DNA from: Bacteriovoracaceae bacterium
GTDB lineage: Bacteria; Bdellovibrionota; Bacteriovoracia; Bacteriovoracales; Bacteriovoracaceae
Direction of reading: 5' to 3'
Assembly (NCBI GenBank): GCA_020630335.1
Contig: JAHDBN010000002.1
Coordinates: forward strand, 1-64,000
DNA: 64,000 nt
This document shows positions 26,682-35,205 of the stretch, piece after piece. Numbering within the stretch: position 1 is the stretch's first letter; the number at the start of each line of letters is the position of its first letter. Under the pieces are notes generated by a model, which was not told the DNA's origin, made no database searches, and worked only from the letters and a program-made list of their open reading frames with translations. The translations under genes and the position numbers were made by a program.

Positions 26682-28238
26682 GTGTTTCTTTTTTTAGGAG
26701 CAAGTTATTGCTCAATGCTTTTAACCTATACAGGTAGAAGCCCTGTAAATATTTTTTATCTTTTCTTCTTTTTTATCTTAGTCCAAATTCTTGGAACAGT
26801 TGTACTGCTTTTCACTTTTGGATTCTTTGACAAAAACCCGCTTTTCATATTTTTTAAAAATTTATTTTTGAAAATTTTATCAGCTCTAGGGGTAATGAAA
26901 GAATTGATCACAGATGATCTTATCAGAAAAGAATTTTTAATAAATGGAATAGCTTTTTCAGTTGGTGGGATAATAGCGATTGTTTTAAAAGTGTTCTTTT
27001 CAGATATAGTTTTTGGTTGGAGTTCTTCTATTGAGATCTCTGCGATAGATATAAAAAAAATGATTAGCTTTATAAGCTTTCCGTGGAGTTTTTTTTGGGA
27101 ATCTGCTGTTCCAAGTCTTGAATTGATAGAAGAGTCTCATTACTTTAGAGTTAATTCAAAATTCTTTCTAGAAGAGATTAGAGATTTACAACAAATTAAA
27201 AAACTAGGACAGTGGTGGGAGTTTTTTGTTGCTTGCATCTTTTTTTATGGAATATTACCGCGCTTGTGTTTTTATCTTTTTGAAATATTAAGGCCCTCCA
27301 AGGTTAAATCAATTAAGAAGAAACTTTTCCAAAAAGATCCTGAAAAAGTCTTAGATTTATTCACATTTGAAAAAGATGAGACACTTTTTCTTCATTCAGT
27401 TGTTAATCTAATGCTTGAAAATGATGTTGAATTTGAAAAAGATTTTGATTTAAAATTAAAAAAAGAGAAATGGCTTGAAAAATTCAAAGAAGATTTAAAG
27501 AATAACCATGATTTTTCTCCTTATACATTTGAGCAAGTCTCAAAAACTCTAAGAACATCTATTCCTTTGAATAATGTTCAATGTCTTATTATGTTTTGTG
27601 AGCTTCTAACTTTTGAATCTTATGTTGATATAGGTGATAAGAGTGTGAAGTTTAATGAGAATAAAGGCCTCGATTTTCTAAGTAAGTTGGTAAGCCTCAA
27701 TGGTTCTCATGGATCAACTTTAAAAAAATATTCTGAAAGACTAAAGATGAATATTAAAGAGAATACTCCCAAGGGAATGCTTCAATCATGGTTAGGAGTA
27801 GCTTTACTAGGAGGAGCAGCAGCTGCACTTACAGGTGGGGTAGGACTTGCTGCAGTTAAAATTTTTGGACTTGTTTCTGTTGCAGCTAGAACTGCTGGTT
27901 TTCTTAAAATTGGAGGAGGATTATTAAATGCTCTTGGATTTGAAGAAGAAAAGAATATGATTGTGATGGGAGCAGGAAATATTCTTGGTGGCATAAGAGA
28001 ATCTTTTGATGAAATAGTTTATGAGAAGTATCTCAAGACAGAATCTATCGTCTTGAGAGATCTTGGCAAATTAGAAACTTATATAGACTTTAAATTTTTT
28101 GACCAAGAGCTTTTTGAAAAAATTGCTCCTAGCTTAAAAGAGCATTTATTAACTTTAAAAAAAGATTTATCTAAATTAGATATTACTCATTCAGATCATC
28201 TCTCTAAATACCTTAATAAGCTTTTAAACTATCTTTAG
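26682..28238 (+). CDS. DUF2868-like integral membrane protein
   Basis: A 518-residue protein starting at GTG 26682 or at ATG 26715 (AGGAG is 14 nt before the latter). A VNIFYLFFF segment opens the first membrane helix, and later WWEFFVACIFFYGILPRL resembles the WW...Y..LLPR pattern of DUF2868 proteins. Membrane helices lie near 22-48, 85-105 and 180-205. The middle is a soluble charged region (~215-360), and residues ~375-430 form a glycine/alanine-rich stretch (GGAAAALTGGVGLAAV) that looks membrane-inserting. Function unknown. The family often neighbours a DUF3482 GTPase, which is absent here. Confidence 0.5.
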   Translation: MFLFLGASYCSMLLTYTGRSPVNIFYLFFFFILVQILGTVVLLFTFGFFDKNPLFIFFKNLFLKILSALGVMKELITDDLIRKEFLINGIAFSVGGIIAIVLKVFFSDIVFGWSSSIEISAIDIKKMISFISFPWSFFWESAVPSLELIEESHYFRVNSKFFLEEIRDLQQIKKLGQWWEFFVACIFFYGILPRLCFYLFEILRPSKVKSIKKKLFQKDPEKVLDLFTFEKDETLFLHSVVNLMLENDVEFEKDFDLKLKKEKWLEKFKEDLKNNHDFSPYTFEQVSKTLRTSIPLNNVQCLIMFCELLTFESYVDIGDKSVKFNENKGLDFLSKLVSLNGSHGSTLKKYSERLKMNIKENTPKGMLQSWLGVALLGGAAAALTGGVGLAAVKIFGLVSVAARTAGFLKIGGGLLNALGFEEEKNMIVMGAGNILGGIRESFDEIVYEKYLKTESIVLRDLGKLETYIDFKFFDQELFEKIAPSLKEHLLTLKKDLSKLDITHSDHLSKYLNKLLNYL

Positions 28239-28290
28239 GAAAACTTTACCTTTAGCTGCAGAATGCGAGAAAAGCTGATAAAATAGAGGT

Positions 28291-28575
28291 ATGTACGTGA
28301 CGACGATAGGATTTTTATTACTTTTCGTATCTCTTCTGAACCTACTTTACCTTCAAATGTATTGGAAAATTATGAGCTCTTTTGATTCAATGAGAAATCT
28401 TTCTCAAGTATTGTTTTTTGTTTCTTGCTTCTTTCAAATCTCTATAGGTGGATTGATCTCTCCTGTTTGTTTTGGACTAGGGCTAATTTGTATTTACTTA
28501 AACGTTGTACATCATCTGGTAAGATTTACACTTTGTGAAGCTGAAGCTAATCAAGAAGATCATGAAGGCCTTTAA
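28291..28575 (+). CDS. Small membrane protein, hypothetical
   Basis: A 94-residue protein with about three hydrophobic segments (4-22, 40-56, 58-76) and a short acidic tail. No family recognised. TAAAAT (28279-28284) lies 6 nt before the ATG. An AGAGG sits directly before the start but is too close to act as a normal Shine-Dalgarno. The 3' end overlaps the convergent helicase gene by 29 bp. Confidence 0.5.
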   Translation: MYVTTIGFLLLFVSLLNLLYLQMYWKIMSSFDSMRNLSQVLFFVSCFFQISIGGLISPVCFGLGLICIYLNVVHHLVRFTLCEAEANQEDHEGL

Positions 28576-30544
28576 AAATATTGGCCTTGTATTCTTCTGC
28601 CTCTTTTTCACTTAAATGATTAAGAGTTGTTCTATCTTGTTTTGTATAATACTTATCAAGGTTTAAGAGAAAACGAGAAATATGCCGAGGGCTTTTCTTA
28701 TTATAGATTGTTCTTTCTTTACAATAAGTTAAATATACTTGCTCTTTTGCTCTTGTAATTCCAACGTAGCAAAGTCTTCTTTCTTCTTCGATGTCTTCAT
28801 TATTAATAATAGTTCTTTTATGTGGAAGTAATTCTTCTTCGACTCCAACCATAAATACATATTCAAACTCTAGGCCTTTAGATGAATGAAGAGTCATTAA
28901 GGTTACTTCATTTTTTTCTTCCTCATCTTCATCACCTTGGGCATCGGCGAGTAGAATCTTTTCAAGAAAATCTCTATGAATTGCATTACCTGTATATTTC
29001 GCTTCAAATCTACTCGCAGCTTCACCAAGAGAATAGAGAATATTTTTTCTTATCTCTATTTGCTTAGGACTATCGTAAAGTTTTGGAAGATACTCTATGT
29101 AACTGACTGAGTTAATAATGAGTTCAATGAATTCCTTTAAACTAAGGGCCTTGTACTTCTCTTTAAAATTTTCAATAATTTGAACAAATCTTTGCACCTT
29201 AGCATCTTCAAGAGAAAAACTCTGAAGAGTTTTATACAATGGCATTCTTTTTTCTTGAGATAAATTAAGGTATTTCTCCAAAGTCTTGATTCCTATACCT
29301 CTTGTGGGAACATTCAAAATTCTTCTAAGACTTATTTCATCAAAGTGATTAAGAACTAATGAATAATAAGCAATAATATCCTTTACCTCTTTTCTCTCAT
29401 AAAGTTTTTTGCCACCTAAAATACGATAGGGGACCATACTTAAACGGAGTTGATCTTCAAAGGGCGGAACTTGAGTGTTGGATCTATAAAGAATAGCAAT
29501 CTCGTTTAGAGATACGCCCTTTGATCTTAATTGCTCAATTTCATCTATAACGATTTGTGCTTCATGAGTACTATCAAGAGTCTGCCATAAAAAAGGTAAC
29601 TTCCCTGATGTCTTAGAACTCCATAAAGCCTTATCTTTTCTTGTTTTGTTTTCTTTTATTATAATATTTGATAAATCTAAAATCTGAGAGGTAGATCTAT
29701 AGTTTTCTTCTAACTTTACAACCGTACTATTTTTATAAAGAGATTCGAAATTTAGAATATTTGTAATATCAGCTCCTCTAAATTTATAAATTGATTGATC
29801 ATCATCACCAACAACACATATATTTTCATGTTCTTTTGTTAATGCTTTTAAGATATTAAATTGAATGGGATTTGTGTCTTGATACTCATCAACTGTGATG
29901 TATTTATATTTCTTGGAATACTTCGAAGCAAGATCAGGATTTTCTTCAAATAATTTATTCGTTAATAAGAGAATATCATCAAAATCGATGGCATTAAAAT
30001 ATTTCATTTTTTCAGTTATATACCCATAACAAAATTCGAGGGCTATGCAATAATCATCACTTTCATCGAACTCTAAAGTATGCTTGTATTGTTCAGGAGA
30101 AATATTCTTGTTTTTTAAATCACCCATCATAGAGAGAAGTGTTTGTTTATCAAAAGTTTTCCCGTTTTTTAAATGTTTTAATGCTTGTCTCAGAATACTT
30201 AATTGATCAGATCTATCATAAAGTGTGAAATTCTTCGTCATTCCTAATTTAGTAATTTCATCTCTTAAAATATTTAATCCAAGAGAGTGAAAAGTTAAAG
30301 TTAAAGGAGCTAGGCTTTTTCCTACAAGCTTTCTAATTCTTTCTCGCATTTCTTTTGCTGCTTTATTAGTAAATGTTAAAGCAAGAATAGTCTCAGGGTT
30401 TATATGATGATTTTTTATAAGATTCGCCATTCTGTAAGTAATGGTTCTCGTTTTTCCTGACCCTGCTCCCGCAAGGATTAATAAAGGCCCATTGACAACT
30501 GAAGCTGCCTCTTTTTGCTGAGAATTTAGTCCGTTTAAATTCAT
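28547..30544 (-). CDS. rep: Rep/UvrD-family superfamily 1A DNA helicase
   Basis: A 665-residue protein, close to the length of Rep. Motif Q/I: LNSQQKEAASVV and LAGAGSGKTRTI. Further motifs: LTFTNKAAKEMRERI (Ia), TVDEYQDTNPIQF (II), VVGDDDQSIYKFRGAD (III), LEENYRS (IV), LMTLHSSKGLEF (V) and EEERRLCYVGITRAK (VI). All ATPase motifs are intact. It unwinds DNA 3'-5', assisting replication forks or repair. Rep versus PcrA/UvrD cannot be fully resolved; the short length and missing C-terminal extension favour Rep. It follows the LysR gene on the same strand by 5 bp. Confidence 0.92.
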   Translation of the reverse strand: MNLNGLNSQQKEAASVVNGPLLILAGAGSGKTRTITYRMANLIKNHHINPETILALTFTNKAAKEMRERIRKLVGKSLAPLTLTFHSLGLNILRDEITKLGMTKNFTLYDRSDQLSILRQALKHLKNGKTFDKQTLLSMMGDLKNKNISPEQYKHTLEFDESDDYCIALEFCYGYITEKMKYFNAIDFDDILLLTNKLFEENPDLASKYSKKYKYITVDEYQDTNPIQFNILKALTKEHENICVVGDDDQSIYKFRGADITNILNFESLYKNSTVVKLEENYRSTSQILDLSNIIIKENKTRKDKALWSSKTSGKLPFLWQTLDSTHEAQIVIDEIEQLRSKGVSLNEIAILYRSNTQVPPFEDQLRLSMVPYRILGGKKLYERKEVKDIIAYYSLVLNHFDEISLRRILNVPTRGIGIKTLEKYLNLSQEKRMPLYKTLQSFSLEDAKVQRFVQIIENFKEKYKALSLKEFIELIINSVSYIEYLPKLYDSPKQIEIRKNILYSLGEAASRFEAKYTGNAIHRDFLEKILLADAQGDEDEEEKNEVTLMTLHSSKGLEFEYVFMVGVEEELLPHKRTIINNEDIEEERRLCYVGITRAKEQVYLTYCKERTIYNKKSPRHISRFLLNLDKYYTKQDRTTLNHLSEKEAEEYKANIFKGLHDLLD

Positions 30545-30549
30545 ATATC

Positions 30550-31419
30550 TTAAATCTTAAATGAAGATTTTAGATGATCTACTAAAAATTTAATAGAAGC
30601 AATAGATTTATTCTCTACTCGATAACTTAAATAAAATTCATCTTTAAAAGTAGGAGAGTTTGGTATTTTTACTAATTCTTTTGGTTTTAAGACTTTAACT
30701 ATTCGAGAAGGAATAATTCCAATTCCAACACCCTCACTAACCATTTCCGTAATGACTTCTAGGCTAGATGAACTAATTGTTCTTTGAATATGAATTTTTG
30801 ATTTGTTGAGTTTCTTTTTTAACTCTTGAGTTTGTGCGAGTTCTTCATCACAAATCAAAATAACTTGATTACTTTTTATTTGGTTGTTTTTAGTGTTTTT
30901 TTGGGACTTCCAAAAACAAACTTCATCAAAACCAAGTTTTTGTAAGATGAGATCAGGATGCTTTGTCGGATTTACAACTATTCCTAGATCAACTTGGAAA
31001 CTAATAATGGCCTCATTTATCTTTCTTGATAAATCATGGACAAGATTAATATTTAATTTTTGATGTTCTTCTAGAATAGTGCTTAGTGAGTGAGCAAGTG
31101 TGTGAATTGCGACAGAGGGATGAGCTCCTATCGTTATATTGCCTTGGACTTCATTCGCAATATTTAGTGCATTAGATTTAATTTGATCCCAAGCTGTTAG
31201 AAGGTACTTTGATTTTTGATAAATCTCTTTACCTGATTGAGTAAGTTCAACTCCTTTTTTGGATCTAAAAAAAAGATCTGTGCCTATCACATCTTCAAGT
31301 TTTTTAATGGATCTAGATAATGTGGGTTGGGTGATCCCCAAGCGTTCAGCTGCTCTTGAAAGGTTTTTAGTTTGAGCGGCTTCAATAAAATAGTTTAAAT
31401 CTGCAAAATTTTCAATCAT
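30550..31419 (-). CDS. LysR-family transcriptional regulator
   Basis: A 289-residue protein with the N-terminal winged helix (LNYFIEAAQTKNLSRAAERLGITQPTLSRSIKKLE) broken here as AAQTKNLSRAAERLG and QPTLSRSIKKLE, followed by a LysR substrate-binding domain (~90-285, with GVGIGIIPSRIV near 233). It is divergent from the intradiol dioxygenase gene, the usual position of a LysR regulator relative to its target. A perfect palindrome at 31434-31450 between the two genes is a candidate binding site. rep follows 5 bp downstream, so rep may be read from the same promoter. Confidence 0.9.
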   Translation of the reverse strand: MIENFADLNYFIEAAQTKNLSRAAERLGITQPTLSRSIKKLEDVIGTDLFFRSKKGVELTQSGKEIYQKSKYLLTAWDQIKSNALNIANEVQGNITIGAHPSVAIHTLAHSLSTILEEHQKLNINLVHDLSRKINEAIISFQVDLGIVVNPTKHPDLILQKLGFDEVCFWKSQKNTKNNQIKSNQVILICDEELAQTQELKKKLNKSKIHIQRTISSSSLEVITEMVSEGVGIGIIPSRIVKVLKPKELVKIPNSPTFKDEFYLSYRVENKSIASIKFLVDHLKSSFKI

Positions 31420-31433
31420 AGAAAAAATCTATC

Positions 31434-31450
31434 ATAAATATTCTATTTAT
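31434..31450. promoter_or_regulatory. Palindrome between LysR gene and dioxygenase gene
   Basis: ATAAATA-ttc-TATTTAT is a perfect 7-bp inverted repeat with a 3-nt centre. It contains a T-N11-A core of the type bound by LysR proteins and lies 15 bp before the regulator start and ~54 bp before the dioxygenase start. In AT-rich DNA some such palindromes occur by chance. Confidence 0.5.
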
Positions 31451-31503
31451 TCATTATCTTGGAATCAGTAAATCTTCTAATATTTACCTACAAGGAGATA
31501 AAA

Positions 31504-32142
31504 ATGAACAATAGAAGGAAATTTTTCAAGAAAACCATCATTGCAGCTTCAGGGCTTTTAGCATCAAAGAGTTTAGCTAGCAATTGTACTATTACCCCAG
31601 CTCAGACAGAAGGGCCTTTTTATCCTATTGATGAGCAATTAGATACTGATACAGACTTAGTATTCGTAAAGGGTTCCTCAAAAAAAGCATCAGGAGAGAT
31701 TGTCTATATTAAAGGACAGGTATTAGATCAATTTTGTAAACCTGTAAAAAACGCACTAGTTGAAATCTGGCAAGCGTGCGAGTCTGGAAAGTATAATCAT
31801 CCCAATGATCCTAACCCTGCTAAGTTAGATAGAAATTTTCAATATTGGGGTAAAGCTCTTAGTGATGATCTAGGTAGATACTCGTTTAGAACGATTATCC
31901 CTGGTTCTTACCCAGCAACCAATACATGGAATCGTCCACCTCACGTACATTTTAAAATTTCACAAAGAGGTTACGAAATTTTGACAACACAAATGTACTT
32001 TAAAGGGCATCATTTAAATAAAAACGACAAGATTTTGAAGTCTCTTTCTAAATCAGAGAAAGAAAATGTACTTGTTGATTTTGAAGGTGAAAAAAACAAA
32101 AAAGTAGGAATATTTAACATTACACTTAATCAAATTTTTTAA
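31504..32142 (+). CDS. Tat-exported intradiol ring-cleavage dioxygenase-like protein
   Basis: A 212-residue protein; ATG 31504 is chosen because AAGGAGATAAAA precedes it. The N-terminus NRRKFFKKTIIAASGLLA is a twin-arginine signal. The dioxygenase fold shows TEGPFYP, GQVLDQFCKPVKNALVEIWQ, GKYNHPND, PGSYPA and RPPHVHFKI. The two tyrosines (GKYN, GSYP) and two histidines (HVH) match the Fe(III) ligands of protocatechuate/catechol dioxygenases. It would act in the periplasm, unlike classic cytoplasmic enzymes. No other aromatic catabolism genes are present, so the substrate is open. A DoxX-like gene follows 11 bp later. Confidence 0.85.
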   Translation: MNNRRKFFKKTIIAASGLLASKSLASNCTITPAQTEGPFYPIDEQLDTDTDLVFVKGSSKKASGEIVYIKGQVLDQFCKPVKNALVEIWQACESGKYNHPNDPNPAKLDRNFQYWGKALSDDLGRYSFRTIIPGSYPATNTWNRPPHVHFKISQRGYEILTTQMYFKGHHLNKNDKILKSLSKSEKENVLVDFEGEKNKKVGIFNITLNQIF

Positions 32143-32153
32143 AGGAGTGAAAA

Positions 32154-32558
32154 ATGATTAATAGAATTAAAGCGATGAAGAGAATTGATATAATAGAGTT
32201 GATAATGAGGCTTTGGCTTGGTTATATTTTAATTATTAACTCAAGGATTGGAGTAACAGTACCACTTGAAAGTTTAGGGATGAGTGAAGATATGCTCTCA
32301 ATATTTCAAAGTTTATGGAAAACAAACTTCTTAATGCATTCTGCAAAACTTGTAGAGTTAATTGCGGGGATTTGTTTAATCTTTAATTTTTATGTGCCAG
32401 TAGTATTATTAGCTTTAATACCAGTAGTTTTTAATATCTATGGGATACATATATTCTTATTTGAGAACTACTTCAGTAAAGGTTTAGTAATGATGCTTAT
32501 TTGCTGTTTTTTAGTCTGGAGACATAAGGTGAAGTTTTATCCTTTGTTTCAAAAATAA
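32154..32558 (+). CDS. DoxX-like four-helix membrane protein
   Basis: A 134-residue membrane protein with four hydrophobic segments (~15-32, ~58-78, ~82-100, ~108-122) and the DoxX-like stretch AKLVELIAGICLIFNFYVPV. AGGAG precedes the ATG. It follows the dioxygenase by 11 bp and is probably in the same operon. DoxX-type proteins are linked to redox or oxidative stress membrane functions in other species; here the function is inference from context only. Confidence 0.6.
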   Translation: MINRIKAMKRIDIIELIMRLWLGYILIINSRIGVTVPLESLGMSEDMLSIFQSLWKTNFLMHSAKLVELIAGICLIFNFYVPVVLLALIPVVFNIYGIHIFLFENYFSKGLVMMLICCFLVWRHKVKFYPLFQK

Positions 32559-32593
32559 AAAAGAGAGCATTTTTTATTCTATTGCTTTTTATT

Positions 32594-32620
32594 CCTTGTT
32601 AGAAAAAATCTAGCAAGGAG
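32594..32620 (+). promoter_or_regulatory. Hairpin covering the Shine-Dalgarno of the next gene
   Basis: CCTTGTTAGA (32594-32603) pairs with TCTAGCAAGG (32609-32618) across an AAAAA loop; nine pairs are Watson-Crick and one is G-U. The 3' arm holds most of AAGGAG (32615-32620), the ribosome binding site 6 nt before the ATG at 32627. In the folded RNA the site would be hidden. It has no T-run after it, so a terminator is less likely. Confidence 0.6.
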
Positions 32621-32626
32621 TTCTTA

Positions 32627-33055
32627 ATGATAAATTCATTAAAATATGTTACAATGTTAGTGGAGACAGGTTTTACTCAAGAGCAATCTGAGGAGACTAT
32701 AAATATAATCTTTGATGCTATGGATAAGAACTTTGCAACAAAATCAGATATTAAAATTTTAAGAGAAGATACTAAATCTTCTTTTAGAGAGTTTCGCTTG
32801 GAAATGGATTCAAGATTTGAGAAGTTTCGAGCTGAGATGGACTCGCGATTTGATAAAGTTCATGCTGAGATGGATGCACGTTTTGATAAAGTTCATGCGG
32901 AAATGGATTCACGCTTTGATAAAGTTGATAATGAATTTCGACTATTAAGACAAGAAATGAAGACAGGTTTTCAGCTTCATTTCTATAAAACAGTCATCTC
33001 CTTAGGTTTAATAGTGACTTTTGCTGATAAGATCAAGGCCATGATATTTAATTAA
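32627..33055 (+). CDS. DUF1640-like coiled-coil membrane protein
   Basis: A 142-residue protein. Residues 1-45 (LKYVTMLVETGFTQEQSEE and KNFATKSDIKIL) match the DUF1640/CCDC90-like pattern. Residues ~57-100 are four 11-residue coiled-coil repeats (consensus xAEMDSRFDKV). A C-terminal hydrophobic segment (~123-138) would anchor it in a membrane. Function is unknown in bacteria. Its Shine-Dalgarno lies in a stable hairpin (32594-32620), suggesting regulated translation. Confidence 0.65.
   Translation: MINSLKYVTMLVETGFTQEQSEETINIIFDAMDKNFATKSDIKILREDTKSSFREFRLEMDSRFEKFRAEMDSRFDKVHAEMDARFDKVHAEMDSRFDKVDNEFRLLRQEMKTGFQLHFYKTVISLGLIVTFADKIKAMIFN
32795..32926 (+). repeat. Four 33-bp in-frame repeats (11-residue hendecads)
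   Basis: Four consecutive 33-bp units encode RLEMDSRFEKF, RAEMDSRFDKV, HAEMDARFDKV and HAEMDSRFDKV. The protein period of 11 is typical of a hendecad coiled coil. DNA copies differ mostly at third positions, so the array is older than the one at 1-144. Confidence 0.85.
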
Positions 33056-33150
33056 GTAATCTAAACTTATTTCAACTAAATAAGATCCTTTCATTTTCCT
33101 TCTATTGAAAATCCTTATAATAAAGTCATTTAAGATTAAGGAGATTTAAG

Positions 33151-34548
33151 ATGGAAATGAGAATTGAAAAAGATTCAATGGGTGAGGTGAAAGTTCCGAA
33201 GAATGCTTATTATCAAGCGCAGACACAAAGAGCTGTAGATAATTTTCCTATCTCTGGAATCAAGATGAAGAGTTCTATTATAAAATCTTTAGGGCTTGTG
33301 AAATATTGTGCTGCTGTTGCAAATGAAGAACTGGGGTTAGTTCCTAAAAATATTGCTGCTTTAATTAAAGAAGCATCAGAAGAGGTGATTTCAGGAAAAT
33401 TAAACGAACATTTTCCAATTGATATTTACCAAACGGGTTCAGGAACTTCTTCAAATATGAATGCGAATGAAGTTATTTCTAGTAGGGCCAATGAAATTGC
33501 TAAGGAAAAAAACTTAGATCTTTTTGTTCATCCAAACGATCATGTGAACTTTGGACAAAGCTCTAATGATGTTTTCCCTACAGCTCTTAGAGTTGCTGCG
33601 ATGATGATGACTCATGAAATATTAATCCCCGGCATGAATACACTTCATGGCTCTTTATTAAAAAAAGGTGAAGAGTATAAAGATATAGTAAAAACTGGTA
33701 GAACTCATTTAATGGATGCAATGCCTGTTACTTTTAAGCAGACTTTTGGAGGTTATGCTAGACAAGTTGAACTTGGAATACAGAGAGTGAATGCTTCTTT
33801 GAAAAGAGTAATGGAGCTTCCTCAAGGAGGAACTGCTGTAGGGACTGGTATTAACACTCATGCTGATTTCGGAGTAAAGTTTGCAAAAGCGATGAGTAAA
33901 AAAACTAATATTGACTTTGTAGAGGCCCAAAACCACTTTGAAGCTCAAGCAACCGTAGATGCACCCGCAGAACTTAGTGCTATGCTTAAAACTTATGCTA
34001 CTTCTTTACTAAAGATTGCTAATGATTTTCGTTGGATGAACTCTGGACCAAATTCAGGTATAGGAGATATTGTATTAGCTGCTCTCCAGCCAGGATCTTC
34101 AATTATGCCAGGAAAAGTGAATCCTGTAATAGAAGAATCTGTTTGTATGGTTTGTGCTCAAGCCATAGGGAACGATACGACAGTTTCGATTGCTGCTCAG
34201 TCAGGAAATTTTGAATTAAATGTGATGTTTCCAGTTGTTGCTCATAACTTGCTAGAGTCAATTGAGCTTTTAGGAAAAGTAAGTAGAAACTTTGCTGAAA
34301 GATCAGTGAATCTTTTAAACATCAATCTTGAAAATGTTGCAGACAAAGTGAATAAAAATCCAATTTTAGTGACAGCTTTGAATCCTTTAATAGGTTATGA
34401 TCTTGCAGCTAAAATTGCTAAGAAAGCATATAAGGAAAAAAGAGCATTGTTAGAAGTAGCAAAAGAGATGTGCGACTTAAGTGAAACTGAATTAAAAGCA
34501 GCTCTTGACCCCATGAAGATGACTCTTGGCGGATTTGTTGGGAAGTAA
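33151..34548 (+). CDS. fumC: Class II fumarate hydratase
   Basis: A 465-residue protein with AAGGAGA before the ATG and a TATAAT (33116-33121) further upstream. It starts with the family pattern RIEKDSMGEVKVP and continues with QTGSGTSSNMNANEV, HPNDHVNFGQSSNDVFP, GRTHLMDAMPVTF and the fumarase/aspartase signature GSSIMPGKVN (~317). The C-terminal segment TALNPLIGYDLAAKIAKKA fits fumarase better than aspartase. It hydrates fumarate to malate in the citric acid cycle. The next reading frame begins inside its last 23 bp. Confidence 0.88.
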   Translation: MEMRIEKDSMGEVKVPKNAYYQAQTQRAVDNFPISGIKMKSSIIKSLGLVKYCAAVANEELGLVPKNIAALIKEASEEVISGKLNEHFPIDIYQTGSGTSSNMNANEVISSRANEIAKEKNLDLFVHPNDHVNFGQSSNDVFPTALRVAAMMMTHEILIPGMNTLHGSLLKKGEEYKDIVKTGRTHLMDAMPVTFKQTFGGYARQVELGIQRVNASLKRVMELPQGGTAVGTGINTHADFGVKFAKAMSKKTNIDFVEAQNHFEAQATVDAPAELSAMLKTYATSLLKIANDFRWMNSGPNSGIGDIVLAALQPGSSIMPGKVNPVIEESVCMVCAQAIGNDTTVSIAAQSGNFELNVMFPVVAHNLLESIELLGKVSRNFAERSVNLLNINLENVADKVNKNPILVTALNPLIGYDLAAKIAKKAYKEKRALLEVAKEMCDLSETELKAALDPMKMTLGGFVGK

Positions 34549-35140
34549 AAAGAAAACTTTCTCTGAAGCTTGTGAAAGAAACAAAGCCCCAATATTAGAA
34601 GTTTTATCTAAGTATACTAAAGATAAGTTAGATCTTTTAGAGATTGGTAGTGGTAATGGACAGCATGCGTGCTTTTTTGCAGAAAACTTACCCAATATTT
34701 ATTGGCATACGAGTGATAGGCGTGAAAATCATTCTGAAATTCAAGCTTGGATAAAAGAAAAAAAACTTAGTAATTTAAAGTATCCTTTAGAGTTTGAAAT
34801 AGGAAAGGATGCTTTCCCTAAGCAAAGTTTTGATATCGTTTTTACCGCTAATACTTTTCATATTATGAGTTGGAAAAAAGTCAAAACTTTAATGCGTCTT
34901 TTAGATAAGGGATTAAAAAAGAAAAATGTAAGCGTTCTCATTTATGGTCCCTTTAATTATCATGGTAAGTTTACAAGTGAGAGTAATGAAAATTTTGATA
35001 AGCTGCTTAAATCAAGAGATCCTAGTTCGGGAATTCGATCTTTTGAGGATGTTTCTTCCAACATGCTCAAGAATAACTTTTTTCTTTTAGAAGATATTGA
35101 GATGCCTGCAAATAATCGCTTGCTAGTGTTTTCTCGCTAG
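34526..35140 (+). CDS. DUF938-type SAM-dependent methyltransferase
   Basis: Up to 204 residues; the start is uncertain because no ATG exists near the N-terminus. TTG 34526 and TTG 34538 (with GGCGGA just upstream) are options, both inside fumC. The class I methyltransferase motif LLEIGSGNGQHACFFAE, preceded by ACERNKAPILEVL and followed by WHTSDRRENHSEI, is the DUF938 signature; VFTANTFHIMSW is the post-motif. The substrate is unknown. A possible terminator follows at 35145-35166. Confidence 0.75.
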   Translation: MADLLGSKKKTFSEACERNKAPILEVLSKYTKDKLDLLEIGSGNGQHACFFAENLPNIYWHTSDRRENHSEIQAWIKEKKLSNLKYPLEFEIGKDAFPKQSFDIVFTANTFHIMSWKKVKTLMRLLDKGLKKKNVSVLIYGPFNYHGKFTSESNENFDKLLKSRDPSSGIRSFEDVSSNMLKNNFFLLEDIEMPANNRLLVFSR

Positions 35141-35144
35141 AGAG

Positions 35145-35166
35145 CTGACCGCTTGCGTTAGTTTTT
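35145..35166 (+). terminator. Possible Rho-independent terminator
   Basis: CTGACCG and CGTTAG can pair with one bulged C and one G-U pair around a CTTG loop, followed by TTTTT (35162-35166). It lies 4 bp after the methyltransferase stop. The stem is weak. Confidence 0.35.
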
Positions 35167-35205
35167 AGCATGGAGATTTTAACTAGCAAATTATAATATT
35201 CTTTC

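Noticed and set aside
32795-32926. 33-bp repeats as a possible CRISPR-like array
   Set aside because: The units are contiguous without spacers, in frame, and encode 11-residue coiled-coil repeats.
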